Shown here: in pieces, positions 17,404-24,600 of the stretch
Layout of the letters: every line of letters begins with the position of its first letter
How positions within the stretch are numbered: position 1 is the first letter of the stretch
Assembly (NCBI RefSeq): GCF_014773225.1
Contig: NZ_JACXAJ010000012.1
Span: 1 to 64,000 of the forward strand
Source: Pontibacter aquaedesilientis
GTDB taxonomy: Bacteria; Bacteroidota; Bacteroidia; Cytophagales; Hymenobacteraceae
Length of the DNA: 64,000 nucleotides
Direction: 5' to 3'
The notes under the pieces: generated by a model
Databases searched by the model: none
What the model was told of the DNA's origin: nothing
What the model saw: the letters and a program-made list of their open reading frames with translations, nothing else
Made by a program: the position numbers and the translations under genes

Positions 17404-18846
17404 ATGCAGCGACTCGATTTAAGGCAACTCTTATCCCAGAAGTTATCGCCGCAGCAGATACAATTTATCAAGCTGCTGCAGATACCTACTGTTGAGCTCG
17501 AAGCGCGCATCAAAGAGGAGATGGAGGTGAACCCGGCACTCGAAGAGGGGCGCGAGGAGCCAGAGAACGAGTATAACGAAACCGAAGAGTACGAAGGCGA
17601 GGAAGACTACGGCAAGGACGAGATCGACATCAACGACTACCTGAACGACGATGAGATAAGCGGCTACAAAATGCAGGGCGACCGGGGTGGCAGTGATGAC
17701 GACGACCGTGAAATGCCGATTGCCGTCACCACCTCACTAACCGACAACCTCCTCGACCAGCTTGGCTTCCTGGATCTCGACGACAAACAATACAACATCG
17801 GCATGCAGCTGATCGGTAGCATCGACAGCGATGGCTACATTCGCCGGGAGCTGAGCTCTATAGCCAACGACCTTGCCTTTTCGCAGAACATCATGACAAC
17901 GGAAGAGGAGATTGAGCAGGTGCTGCACATGATCCAGACGTTTGACCCGGCAGGTATAGCCGCCCGCGATCTGCCGGAGTGTTTGCTGCTGCAGTTGGAC
18001 CGTCGTGAGCAGGACGAAACCACGCAACTGGCCGAGCGCATTATCAAGGAGTCTTTCGAGGAGTTCACCAAGAAGCATTACCAAAAGATACAAAGCAAGT
18101 TTAGCGTAACGGAGGAGGAGCTGAAAAAGGCCATCGACGTTATTATCAAACTCAACCCGAAGCCAGGCGGCAGCGGTGCCGGCATGACGCGGGTGCAGTA
18201 CATCATACCGGATTTTATCCTGACCAACGAGAACGGGCAGCTGCAGCTATCGCTCAATTCACGCAATGCCCCGGATTTGCGCATCAGCCGTTCCTATGCC
18301 GACATGTTCGACGCCTACGACAAGTCGGACAAGAAGGACAAGAAGCTAAAGGAGACCGTAACTTTTGTGAAGCAGAAGCTCGACGCGGCCAAGTGGTTCA
18401 TCGATGCCATACGCCAGCGCCAGAACACGCTGCTGCGCACCATGGAGGCTATTATCAAGTACCAGCACGAGTTTTTCCTGGAAGGCGACGAGAGCAAGCT
18501 GCGGCCTATGATTCTGAAGGACATTGCCGAGGAAATAGGTATGGACATCAGTACTGTGAGCCGCGTGGCCAACAGCAAGGCCGTACAGACAGAGTTCGGC
18601 ATTTACCCGCTCAAGTACTTCTTCTCCGAAGGTATAGCCACCGACTCCGGTGAGGACGCCAGCAGCCGCGAGGTAAAGCACATCCTCAAAGAGATCATCG
18701 ACAAAGAGAGTAAGCGCAAGCCGCTTTCGGATGAGAAGATCGAGAAGATGCTCAATGAGAAGGGCTACAACATTGCCCGCCGCACTGTGGCCAAATACCG
18801 GGAGCAGCTCAACATACCGGTAGCCCGCCTGCGCAAAGAACTTTAA
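17404..18846 (+). CDS. rpoN: RNA polymerase sigma-54 factor
   Basis: 480 residues with all three sigma-54 regions. Region I is the Gln/Leu-rich activator-interacting N-terminus (MQRLDLRQLLSQKLSPQQIQ). A long acidic linker follows (about 45-110, many Glu/Asp/Tyr), then the core-binding domain. The C-terminal DNA-binding part contains the helix-turn-helix (DISTVSRVANSKAVQTEFG then YPLKYFFSEG) and the RpoN box ARRTVAKYRE at about 460. It directs transcription from -24/-12 promoters with AAA+ activators, none of which is encoded here. It has a clear vegetative promoter upstream and no evident terminator. Confidence 0.97.
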   Translation: MQRLDLRQLLSQKLSPQQIQFIKLLQIPTVELEARIKEEMEVNPALEEGREEPENEYNETEEYEGEEDYGKDEIDINDYLNDDEISGYKMQGDRGGSDDDDREMPIAVTTSLTDNLLDQLGFLDLDDKQYNIGMQLIGSIDSDGYIRRELSSIANDLAFSQNIMTTEEEIEQVLHMIQTFDPAGIAARDLPECLLLQLDRREQDETTQLAERIIKESFEEFTKKHYQKIQSKFSVTEEELKKAIDVIIKLNPKPGGSGAGMTRVQYIIPDFILTNENGQLQLSLNSRNAPDLRISRSYADMFDAYDKSDKKDKKLKETVTFVKQKLDAAKWFIDAIRQRQNTLLRTMEAIIKYQHEFFLEGDESKLRPMILKDIAEEIGMDISTVSRVANSKAVQTEFGIYPLKYFFSEGIATDSGEDASSREVKHILKEIIDKESKRKPLSDEKIEKMLNEKGYNIARRTVAKYREQLNIPVARLRKEL

Positions 18847-18932
18847 TCGTTGAATGGTTAAATTGTTAAAAGTTAAATTGTTGATTGCACGATTCGTATA
18901 AGTCACGACATGTCACCCCGAAGCTATACCTT

Positions 18933-18980
18933 CCAAACTTTCTAACTCTTAAACTCCCAAACTCTCTAATTCCCAAACTT
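18933..18980. repeat. degenerate pyrimidine/A repeat cluster upstream of the PAP2-like gene
   Basis: Short units of the form AAACTCYCAAACTCTCTAA are repeated about three times in 48 bp. Part of it (CAAACTCTCTAATTCC, 18958-18973) matches 15 of 16 bases at 6814-6829. Confidence 0.4.
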
Positions 18981-19599
18981 GAACCGCTCCCTTGCCCGTC
19001 TTTTGTCAGTTGCATTTCATCCGCTGCTGATGCCTACTTATCTGTTTGCCATCATCCTCTATTTTCTGCCGACGGCTGCGGTTTCCCTGCCGCCTCAAAG
19101 CCGCTGGATTGTGTTGAGCATGATCTTTTTTACCACCTTTATTATACCTGGCTTGGGCGCGTTTGTCATGTTCCGGACAGGCTTTATCGATTCGTATGAG
19201 ATCGATAGGCGGGAGCAACGCAGCAAGCCCTTGCTTTTCACCGGGCTATGCTACGCCGTTACCACCTACCTGCTGCAGCAGGAACCAGTCTTCGACCAGC
19301 TATTTTTCTTTGTGATGGGCATTGTCGCGGCCTCGGTTTTCCTGGCTTGGTTCGTGTCGTTTTTCTGGAAGATCAGTGCGCATGGCATCGGGCTGGGCGG
19401 GGCCTTCGGAGTGCTGCTTTTGCTGGATAGGCTTATGCCCGATGCGCAGTTGCTTATACCTATCGTTGGGGCCATACTGGCGTCAGGGGCGGTGATCTCG
19501 GCAAGGCTGGCGCTCCATGCGCACACGCCGGCGCAGGTATACGCGGGATTCGGAGCGGGGCTGCTGCTGGTGCTCATTGCCGGAGGCATTGCGCTGTAG
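18979..19599 (+). CDS. membrane protein related to PAP2 phosphatases (C-terminal motif only)
   Basis: 206 residues from a TTG start at 18979; the next in-frame ATG, at about residue 18, would cut the first membrane segment. Six hydrophobic segments are visible. The short charged loop YEIDRREQRSKPLLF lies between segments two and three. The C-terminal AHTPAQVYAGFGAGLLL resembles the 'H.p.dV..G...G' end of PAP2 phosphatases, but the earlier PAP2 signature (KxxxxxxRP, PSGH) is not present in full. I call it a PAP2-related membrane protein without claiming activity. It follows rpoN by 132 bp. Confidence 0.6.
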   Translation: MNRSLARLLSVAFHPLLMPTYLFAIILYFLPTAAVSLPPQSRWIVLSMIFFTTFIIPGLGAFVMFRTGFIDSYEIDRREQRSKPLLFTGLCYAVTTYLLQQEPVFDQLFFFVMGIVAASVFLAWFVSFFWKISAHGIGLGGAFGVLLLLDRLMPDAQLLIPIVGAILASGAVISARLALHAHTPAQVYAGFGAGLLLVLIAGGIAL

Positions 19600-19606
19600 C
19601 CGTTTT

Positions 19607-19636
19607 TTGCTCTTAAGGCGATTATCTATACCTTTG
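19607..19636 (+). promoter_or_regulatory. promoter for the enoyl-CoA hydratase gene
   Basis: A textbook Bacteroidota promoter: TTG (19607-19609), exactly 19 bp, TACCTTTG (19629-19636). The -7 box overlaps a copy of the octamer CTATACCT (19626-19633). The ATG is 26 bp downstream. Confidence 0.75.
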
Positions 19637-19662
19637 GTTATCTACAAACTTAACAAGAAACC

Positions 19663-20445
19663 ATGACCTACGAGTGCCTGCTATATGACGTACAGGATGG
19701 CATCGCGACCATCACCCTCAACAGACCAGATGTTTTCAACGCCTTCAACGACCAGCAGAGCTACGACCTGCAGGATGCCCTGAAGCAGGTAACCCGCGAC
19801 GATAGCGTGCGTGTGGTGGTGCTGACAGGCGCCGGCAAGGCCTTCTGCTCCGGTCAGGATCTGAAAGCGATCGCCAACGCCGATAAGCGTGACCTGTCTG
19901 AGTCGCTGGAGAAAAGGTATAACCCCATCATCCGGGCGATGCGCAACCTGCCCAAACCGATCATCTGTAAACTCAACGGTGTGGCTGCCGGTGCCGGCTG
20001 CTCCCTGGCCCTGGCCTGCGATATGGTAGTGGCTTCCACGGCTGCCAGCATGATCGAGGTGTTTGTGAACGTGGGTTTGGTGCTCGACTCTGGTTCTTCT
20101 TTCTTCCTGCCACGTGTGGTGGGATCCTTGAAGGCTTTTGAACTGAGCACCCTGGGCTCTAAAGTAAGCGCAGAGGAAGCCCTGCAACTGGGTATGGTGA
20201 ACCGTGTGGTGGCACCAGAAGAACTGGACACAGCCGTTGCCGAACTGGCTGCACGCTATGCCACAGCACCTACCAAAGCCATCGGGTTGATGAAGAAGAT
20301 GCTGAATAAGTCTTTCAACTCCTCTTTGGACGAAATGCTGGACTACGAGGCCTACTGCCAGAAAATTGCCGGCAACTCCGCTGATTATAAAGAAGGCGTA
20401 ACTGCCTTTAACGAGAAGCGCAAACCACAGTTCAGAGGAGCTTAA
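19663..20445 (+). CDS. enoyl-CoA hydratase/isomerase, PaaG-like
   Basis: 260-residue crotonase-fold enzyme. Oxyanion-hole segments are present (AFCSGQDLKAIA at about 61-72 and NGVAAGAGCSLALACDMV at about 105-122). VNVGLVLDSGSSFFLPRVVG is the phrase typical of PaaG-type 2-(1,2-epoxyphenyl)acetyl-CoA isomerases and their close relatives, with Asp in place of the second hydratase Glu. This favours an isomerase-like role, possibly in phenylacetate or fatty-acid breakdown; no other paa gene is nearby, so the substrate remains open. It has its own promoter and terminator and is monocistronic. Confidence 0.88.
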   Translation: MTYECLLYDVQDGIATITLNRPDVFNAFNDQQSYDLQDALKQVTRDDSVRVVVLTGAGKAFCSGQDLKAIANADKRDLSESLEKRYNPIIRAMRNLPKPIICKLNGVAAGAGCSLALACDMVVASTAASMIEVFVNVGLVLDSGSSFFLPRVVGSLKAFELSTLGSKVSAEEALQLGMVNRVVAPEELDTAVAELAARYATAPTKAIGLMKKMLNKSFNSSLDEMLDYEAYCQKIAGNSADYKEGVTAFNEKRKPQFRGA

Positions 20446-20469
20446 TTCGCTATACCTGATACCTACAGC

Positions 20470-20497
20470 AGCCGGGCCTTGTGCCCGGCTTTTTTTG
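20470..20497 (+). terminator. intrinsic terminator of the enoyl-CoA hydratase gene
   Basis: Stem AGCCGGGC/GCCCGGCT with loop CTTGT, followed by seven consecutive T: a classic intrinsic terminator. Confidence 0.85.
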
Positions 20498-20616
20498 CCC
20501 TGTGTCTAGGGTGATTTACCAGCACCATCCATACCTTCACTCGGATTTGTCCCCAATGCGGGCAAGCCAAAACAGCTATCTGTATCTTTATAAGAGCAAT
20601 CAAACAGTTTACTGAT

Positions 20617-21342
20617 ATGAAGAACGGATACTTTCTACTCACTATTATGCTGCTGTGGTTTGTAATGGCCATACCTGCGGCAACCATTGCCCAGGACTGC
20701 AGCGGCTATCTGCTTTTGGCTGAAAATGCCGAGTACGAAATCCTGAACTACAACCAGCGCGACAAACTCACCGGGAAGGTAATGTACAAGGTCACTGATG
20801 TGCGCAAGCAAGGCGATAAATCAGAGGCCACCATCCACACCAAAATGTACGATGACAAGGGCAAGCTGGCGAGCGAGGGCAGTTACCAGGTCGGATGCGA
20901 GAGTGGCTCTATCTGGATAGACATGCGCTCACTCATGAATCCGGAGATGATGGAGGCCTATAAAAATATGGAGATCAGGATGGAGGGTGACCACATGGAC
21001 TATCCTGCTACGCTCAGCCCTGGGCAAAAGCTCAAGGACGGCAGCTTTACCATTAATATAGTGGATAAAGGCAGCGGGCAGAATATAAGCACGATCACTA
21101 TGGCGGTAACTGACCGCACCGTGGGCGAAAGGCAGCAGCTGGAGGTGCCGGCCGGAACTTACCAAGGCTTCAAGATTAATCAGCAGATGGAAATGCAGAC
21201 GCGTGCCATGGGGATGAAAATGCCCGGCACCCGCATGCAGACAGTCGAGTGGTTTGTGCCCGGCACAGGGTGGGTGAAGTCAGAATCGTACCGTAACGGA
21301 AAACTGGTATCGTACAGCGTGCTCAACAAAATAACCAAGTAA
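20617..21342 (+). CDS. secreted DUF3108/TapB-like protein, function unknown
   Basis: 241 residues with a signal peptide (MKNGYFLLTIMLLWFVMAIP ... ATIAQ, then Cys-containing mature start DCSGYLL). The mature part is strand-rich: EYEILNYNQRDKLTGKVMYK, later LEVPAGTYQGFKINQQMEM, and near the end TVEWFVPGTGWVKSESY. The 'vpaGty...f.....' followed by '.W..pg.G.vk.e' pattern is that of DUF3108/TapB-like periplasmic proteins. Their function is unknown. The gene is monocistronic and converges on the lipoprotein gene downstream through a shared hairpin. Confidence 0.65.
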   Translation: MKNGYFLLTIMLLWFVMAIPAATIAQDCSGYLLLAENAEYEILNYNQRDKLTGKVMYKVTDVRKQGDKSEATIHTKMYDDKGKLASEGSYQVGCESGSIWIDMRSLMNPEMMEAYKNMEIRMEGDHMDYPATLSPGQKLKDGSFTINIVDKGSGQNISTITMAVTDRTVGERQQLEVPAGTYQGFKINQQMEMQTRAMGMKMPGTRMQTVEWFVPGTGWVKSESYRNGKLVSYSVLNKITK

Positions 21343-21357
21343 TGCGCCGGAATGAAA

Positions 21358-21382
21358 AAGGCCTGCAGGAGTAGCAGGCCTT
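21358..21382. terminator. hairpin between convergent genes
   Basis: Stem AAGGCCTGC (21358-21366) with GCAGGCCTT (21374-21382), 7-nt loop, preceded by an A-run; it lies between convergent genes ending at 21342 and 21411. Confidence 0.6.
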
Positions 21383-21410
21383 GATGCGGTTTATTTCGTG
21401 ATCTGGACAG

Positions 21411-22262
21411 TTATTGTAAGTCAATCAGTTTAGAGCGACCATTCACTGTTAGCTGTGCAATTTTGTCGCATGGTTCGCCGCCTATCGGGTCAAAGTCAAG
21501 TTCGATAGTATAGCCCCGCTCAGTGGTGGTTTTGACTTTGCCCGACACGAAATGGCGTATGCATGGCAAGGTCATAACCCGCTTGAGAGGTTTTTCAATG
21601 ATGGTGTTGAAAGCTACCCCACGTCGGTTCGTTCCCTCCGATCTGCCCGTGATCAGGTAGACATCATCAGACATTTGCCAGGTGCCGCCGCCTGCTATAC
21701 GCTCTATAGTCCGATCGGCACTCCAGTTGAATGTACCTTTAGGCGTCGTGATGCTGGCCTTCTGCACCGCCACGTGCATTTTGTCGCTGTTTAGGTAGGT
21801 CTTGGTTTTGGTGCCGGTAATCTTGTTGTCGTTTACATGGTAGTCTTGCAGGGTAATCGTGATGGTAGAGCCTGCTTTAAAACGCTGTCCCGTGAACACT
21901 GCGATGATCTTGCCTCGTCTGCTGCGACCGTCGCGCCCCACACAGTTCTCGGTTCCGAAGTCGATTACAAGCGTGCGGGTGTTCGCATTGAACGAGCGTG
22001 TGGCACAGGCAGGAAAACCTTCCGCAGAACTGGACAGCTGGCCGTTTGACTGGTAATCCTGGCTGTTCAGCTGGTAATCGCCATTGACGGATTCTTCGGC
22101 AAAACCATCTGCCGTCGAGAATTCCATCTGAGCCAGCATGTCGACCTCGATGGTCTCTGTGTCCAGTTCAGGGTCGTTTTCATTGTCTTTCTGGCAGGCG
22201 GAAAACAAGAGCAGGCAAGGTATAGCCAGCCAATTCAAACTTTTGAGATACGTGTTTTTCAT
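21411..22262 (-). CDS. lipoprotein of unknown function
   Basis: 283 residues starting with a lipoprotein signal (AIPCLLLFSACQKDNENDPE, lipobox FSAC, mature Cys at about 23). The region after the Cys is acidic, as expected for a Bacteroidota lipoprotein export signal. The mature domain is strand-rich with two Cys pairs (ACATRSF and NCVGRDGRSRRGKI), and RKGK-like phrases such as GKIIAVFTGQRFKAGST and GTFNWSADRTIERIAGGG recur in small Bacteroidota lipoproteins of no known role. No enzyme motif is seen. The neighbouring minus-strand gene upstream is another envelope protein. Confidence 0.7.
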   Translation of the reverse strand: MKNTYLKSLNWLAIPCLLLFSACQKDNENDPELDTETIEVDMLAQMEFSTADGFAEESVNGDYQLNSQDYQSNGQLSSSAEGFPACATRSFNANTRTLVIDFGTENCVGRDGRSRRGKIIAVFTGQRFKAGSTITITLQDYHVNDNKITGTKTKTYLNSDKMHVAVQKASITTPKGTFNWSADRTIERIAGGGTWQMSDDVYLITGRSEGTNRRGVAFNTIIEKPLKRVMTLPCIRHFVSGKVKTTTERGYTIELDFDPIGGEPCDKIAQLTVNGRSKLIDLQ

Positions 22263-22355
22263 GAAATTTGCAGGTATGGACTATGATTCAATTGTGTATA
22301 GCATGAGATCAAATAAATACTTAACGCAATATATAGCAAGTAAATTATAACATCA

Positions 22356-23057
22356 TCAGAAAGAATAACCGATTCCGAAGTTGATATGAGGCGAGGGCAC
22401 CACAACAATAACAGCGTTCTCGTCGGAGTGCAGTACATGCCCGATGATGTTTTGCTCGATAAGGTCGGCGCCGTTGGTTGCTTTGGCGAACTTAACGCGA
22501 CCTCCCAAGCCAGCAGAAATCTCGGTGGTGAAGTGCCGTCCCAACTGAAATTGCCCGCCCAAATGGTAACTGAGGTCCAGGGCATGCTGGTATAGCCTGC
22601 CCACAAAGCGGAAATCCGGATCGTTGGGAGGAACCTGTGGCAGCTCAAACACATTGCGCTCAAACACCACAAACCGGTAACTGAACATCGGGCCATGAAA
22701 GAAACCGAAGGGTGCTTTTTTCTTTTTGGAAGTATGGTAGCGCTGGCTCATCCGGATCCCGATTCCCATGGCGTCTTTCTCCTCAGGAGGGCCCCATCCC
22801 TCGCCCTTAAAATGACTTTTGTAGAGGTAGCTCAACCCAATCTCGTTGCTGATTCGGGGCGAACGAACTTTCTCATACGAAAGAAAGATTTCCCCATAGT
22901 GTAGCGGATGTATTTTTAGTATCTTGTCGTGGTCGCGGTCGATGCTCCGCATTTCTTCTTTATCCTCTTGCTCGGCCGTTTGGGCATGAGCGAGAGAGCA
23001 AATACAGGCAAGCAGCAGTATACCTGCAAGCCGGAGCACTGGGTGTGGTCTATTCAT
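22356..23057 (-). CDS. predicted outer-membrane protein of unknown function
   Basis: 233 residues with a signal peptide (LRLAGILLLACICSLAHAQ). The mature part begins with a charged stretch (EQEDKEEMRSIDRDHD) and then alternating strands (GEIFLSYEKVRSPRISNEIG, FGFFHGPMFSYRFVVF, FTTEISAGLGGRVKF), ending in INFGIGYSF with C-terminal Phe, as in small outer-membrane barrels of 8-10 strands. No specific family is recognised. It is upstream of and co-directional with the lipoprotein gene at 21411, 93 bp away, so the two could be one transcript. Confidence 0.65.
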   Translation of the reverse strand: MNRPHPVLRLAGILLLACICSLAHAQTAEQEDKEEMRSIDRDHDKILKIHPLHYGEIFLSYEKVRSPRISNEIGLSYLYKSHFKGEGWGPPEEKDAMGIGIRMSQRYHTSKKKKAPFGFFHGPMFSYRFVVFERNVFELPQVPPNDPDFRFVGRLYQHALDLSYHLGGQFQLGRHFTTEISAGLGGRVKFAKATNGADLIEQNIIGHVLHSDENAVIVVVPSPHINFGIGYSF

Positions 23058-23298
23058 AAAGCAGCATCTGACGAGTGAGTTTTTATTCTGGTTTATAGCG
23101 GTTTACGTTCTATCTAGTTTTGTGGTGATGTAGTAGCTTGGCCTCTTGACCGGCCAAAGCGCAAACAACGGCAGGTGATACCTGCTTAAACATAAGTACA
23201 TCCTATATTAAATGCTGTTAATATAACTCCATAGGATTTGGGGCGTATATCAATTTGTTCAAGCTATTATTATATAAAACTAAAAAGAAACCACGACT

Positions 23299-23877
23299 AT
23301 GAAAAAAATTGCAACAACAGGATTAATGGCCTGCGCCTTTTTATTCGGCACAATAGCCTGTAACCAAAAAACTGACAGTGTAGAAGAGGCCCAGGAGGCC
23401 ACCGAGGAGCGCTTTGAGGACACTGCAATGGAAGACCAGCGTGAAGACGCGGCAGAGTTTATGACCAAGTCGGCCAGCAGCAGCATGATGGAAATAGAGG
23501 CAAGCAAGTTGGCACAGCAAAAGGCTACCAACCCGCAGGTAAAAGAGTTTGCCAACATGATGGTGAATGACCATACCGCAGCCAGCAAAGAGATGCGCGA
23601 ATTGGCTACCAGCAAGAACATCACAATGCCAGACAGCATGAGCAGCGACCACATGGACCACGTGCGTGACTTGCGTGACAAGACAGGCGCTGACTTCGAT
23701 AAAGCCTATTTGGACCGCATGCTGAGTGCGCACGAAAACGATGTGGAAAGATTTGAGGACGTGGCAGAGGACGCCGATTATGAGGATGCAGAGGTAAAGG
23801 CTTTCGCAAGCAAAACCCTGCCAAAGCTGCGCCAGCACCACGAGCGTGCCAAGCAGATCAGAGACATGTTGAAATAA
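23299..23877 (+). CDS. DUF4142 lipoprotein, first of a tandem pair
   Basis: 192 residues with a lipoprotein signal (LMACAFLFGTIACNQKTD, lipobox TIAC). An acidic linker of Glu/Asp is followed by the DUF4142 helical bundle: MEIEASKLAQQKATNPQVKE, FANMMVNDHTAASKEM, and the C-terminal FASKTLPKLRQHHERAKQI. The 'A..k....V..fA..Mv.DH..' pattern is the hallmark of DUF4142, a ferritin-like periplasmic fold of unknown function. A second DUF4142 gene follows after 99 bp with the same architecture, separated by a hairpin. Confidence 0.9.
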   Translation: MKKIATTGLMACAFLFGTIACNQKTDSVEEAQEATEERFEDTAMEDQREDAAEFMTKSASSSMMEIEASKLAQQKATNPQVKEFANMMVNDHTAASKEMRELATSKNITMPDSMSSDHMDHVRDLRDKTGADFDKAYLDRMLSAHENDVERFEDVAEDADYEDAEVKAFASKTLPKLRQHHERAKQIRDMLK

Positions 23878-23929
23878 GCCTCAGCCTTTTTGACTGATAT
23901 TACAGCATTGTATCCCGTGCTGATAGTAA

Positions 23930-23962
23930 GCATCTGCAGTTTTCGCTGCAGATGCTTGTATT
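23930..23962 (+). terminator. hairpin between the two DUF4142 genes
   Basis: Stem GCATCTGCAG (23930-23939) with CTGCAGATGC (23946-23955), loop TTTTCG, then TTGTATTTT. It could terminate or attenuate transcription from the first gene into the second. Confidence 0.65.
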
Positions 23963-23976
23963 TTAAGAACAAGTGT

Positions 23977-24549
23977 ATGACAAGCAGATTGACTACATAC
24001 GCAGCCTGTGCGCTGCTAATGCTGGGTAGCTTTGGCTGCGCCGGCGACGATAGTATAGAACAAGCGGCAGACCAGAGTACGCAGCAGTTTGAAGCAGCCG
24101 GCGTGCAGGGCATGAAAAACGATGCCCTGTTTATGGCAGAAGCGGCCAGCGCCAACATGCTGCAGGTACAGTTAGGCGAACTGGCGCTTGAAAGGGCCGT
24201 AAGCCCGGAAGTGAAGGAAATGGCCCAGGAAATGACCGCAGGGCACAGGAAAGTGGTCGAAGATCTGGAGAATATTGCCGTACAGGGCAACTTTGTACTA
24301 CCGACTATGCTGGGAAGTGCCCATCAGAAGGTATACGATGAGGTGAGTGGCGAGACAGGTATAGGCTTTGACCTGGCCTACATCAAACGCATCCGCGAAG
24401 AGCATGAGAGCCTCTTGGACCGTTACGAAGACATGGCGGAGAATGCAAAAGACATGGATGTAAAGCAATTCGCATCGAAGCAATTGCCGCTCCTGCGACA
24501 ACACCTGCAAAAGGCTGAACAACTGGAAGACAGAGTGGGAGACATTTAA
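23977..24549 (+). CDS. DUF4142 lipoprotein, second of a tandem pair
   Basis: 190 residues from the ATG at 23977 (MTSRLTTYAACALLMLGSFG, lipobox GSFGC). An in-frame alternative start at 23890 would place 29 residues before the signal and cross the hairpin, so I reject it. The same DUF4142 bundle follows: LQVQLGELALERAVSPEVKE, MAQEMTAGHRKVVEDLE, GFDLAYIKRIREEHESLLDR and FASKQLPLLRQHLQKAEQL. Compared with its upstream paralogue the linker is shorter and DH has become GH in the central motif. The two probably arose by tandem duplication and then diverged. Confidence 0.88.
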   Translation: MTSRLTTYAACALLMLGSFGCAGDDSIEQAADQSTQQFEAAGVQGMKNDALFMAEAASANMLQVQLGELALERAVSPEVKEMAQEMTAGHRKVVEDLENIAVQGNFVLPTMLGSAHQKVYDEVSGETGIGFDLAYIKRIREEHESLLDRYEDMAENAKDMDVKQFASKQLPLLRQHLQKAEQLEDRVGDI

Positions 24550-24583
24550 AAAAACCGCTACCATTGTTTGGTAGCGGTTTTTT
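24549..24583. terminator. bidirectional terminator between DUF4142 gene and uvrA
   Basis: Perfect 15-bp stem AAAAAACCGCTACCA/TGGTAGCGGTTTTTT with a 5-nt loop; it starts on the stop codon of the plus-strand gene and precedes the uvrA stop. Confidence 0.85.
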
Positions 24584-24600
24584 ATCTGTGTCTATACCTG

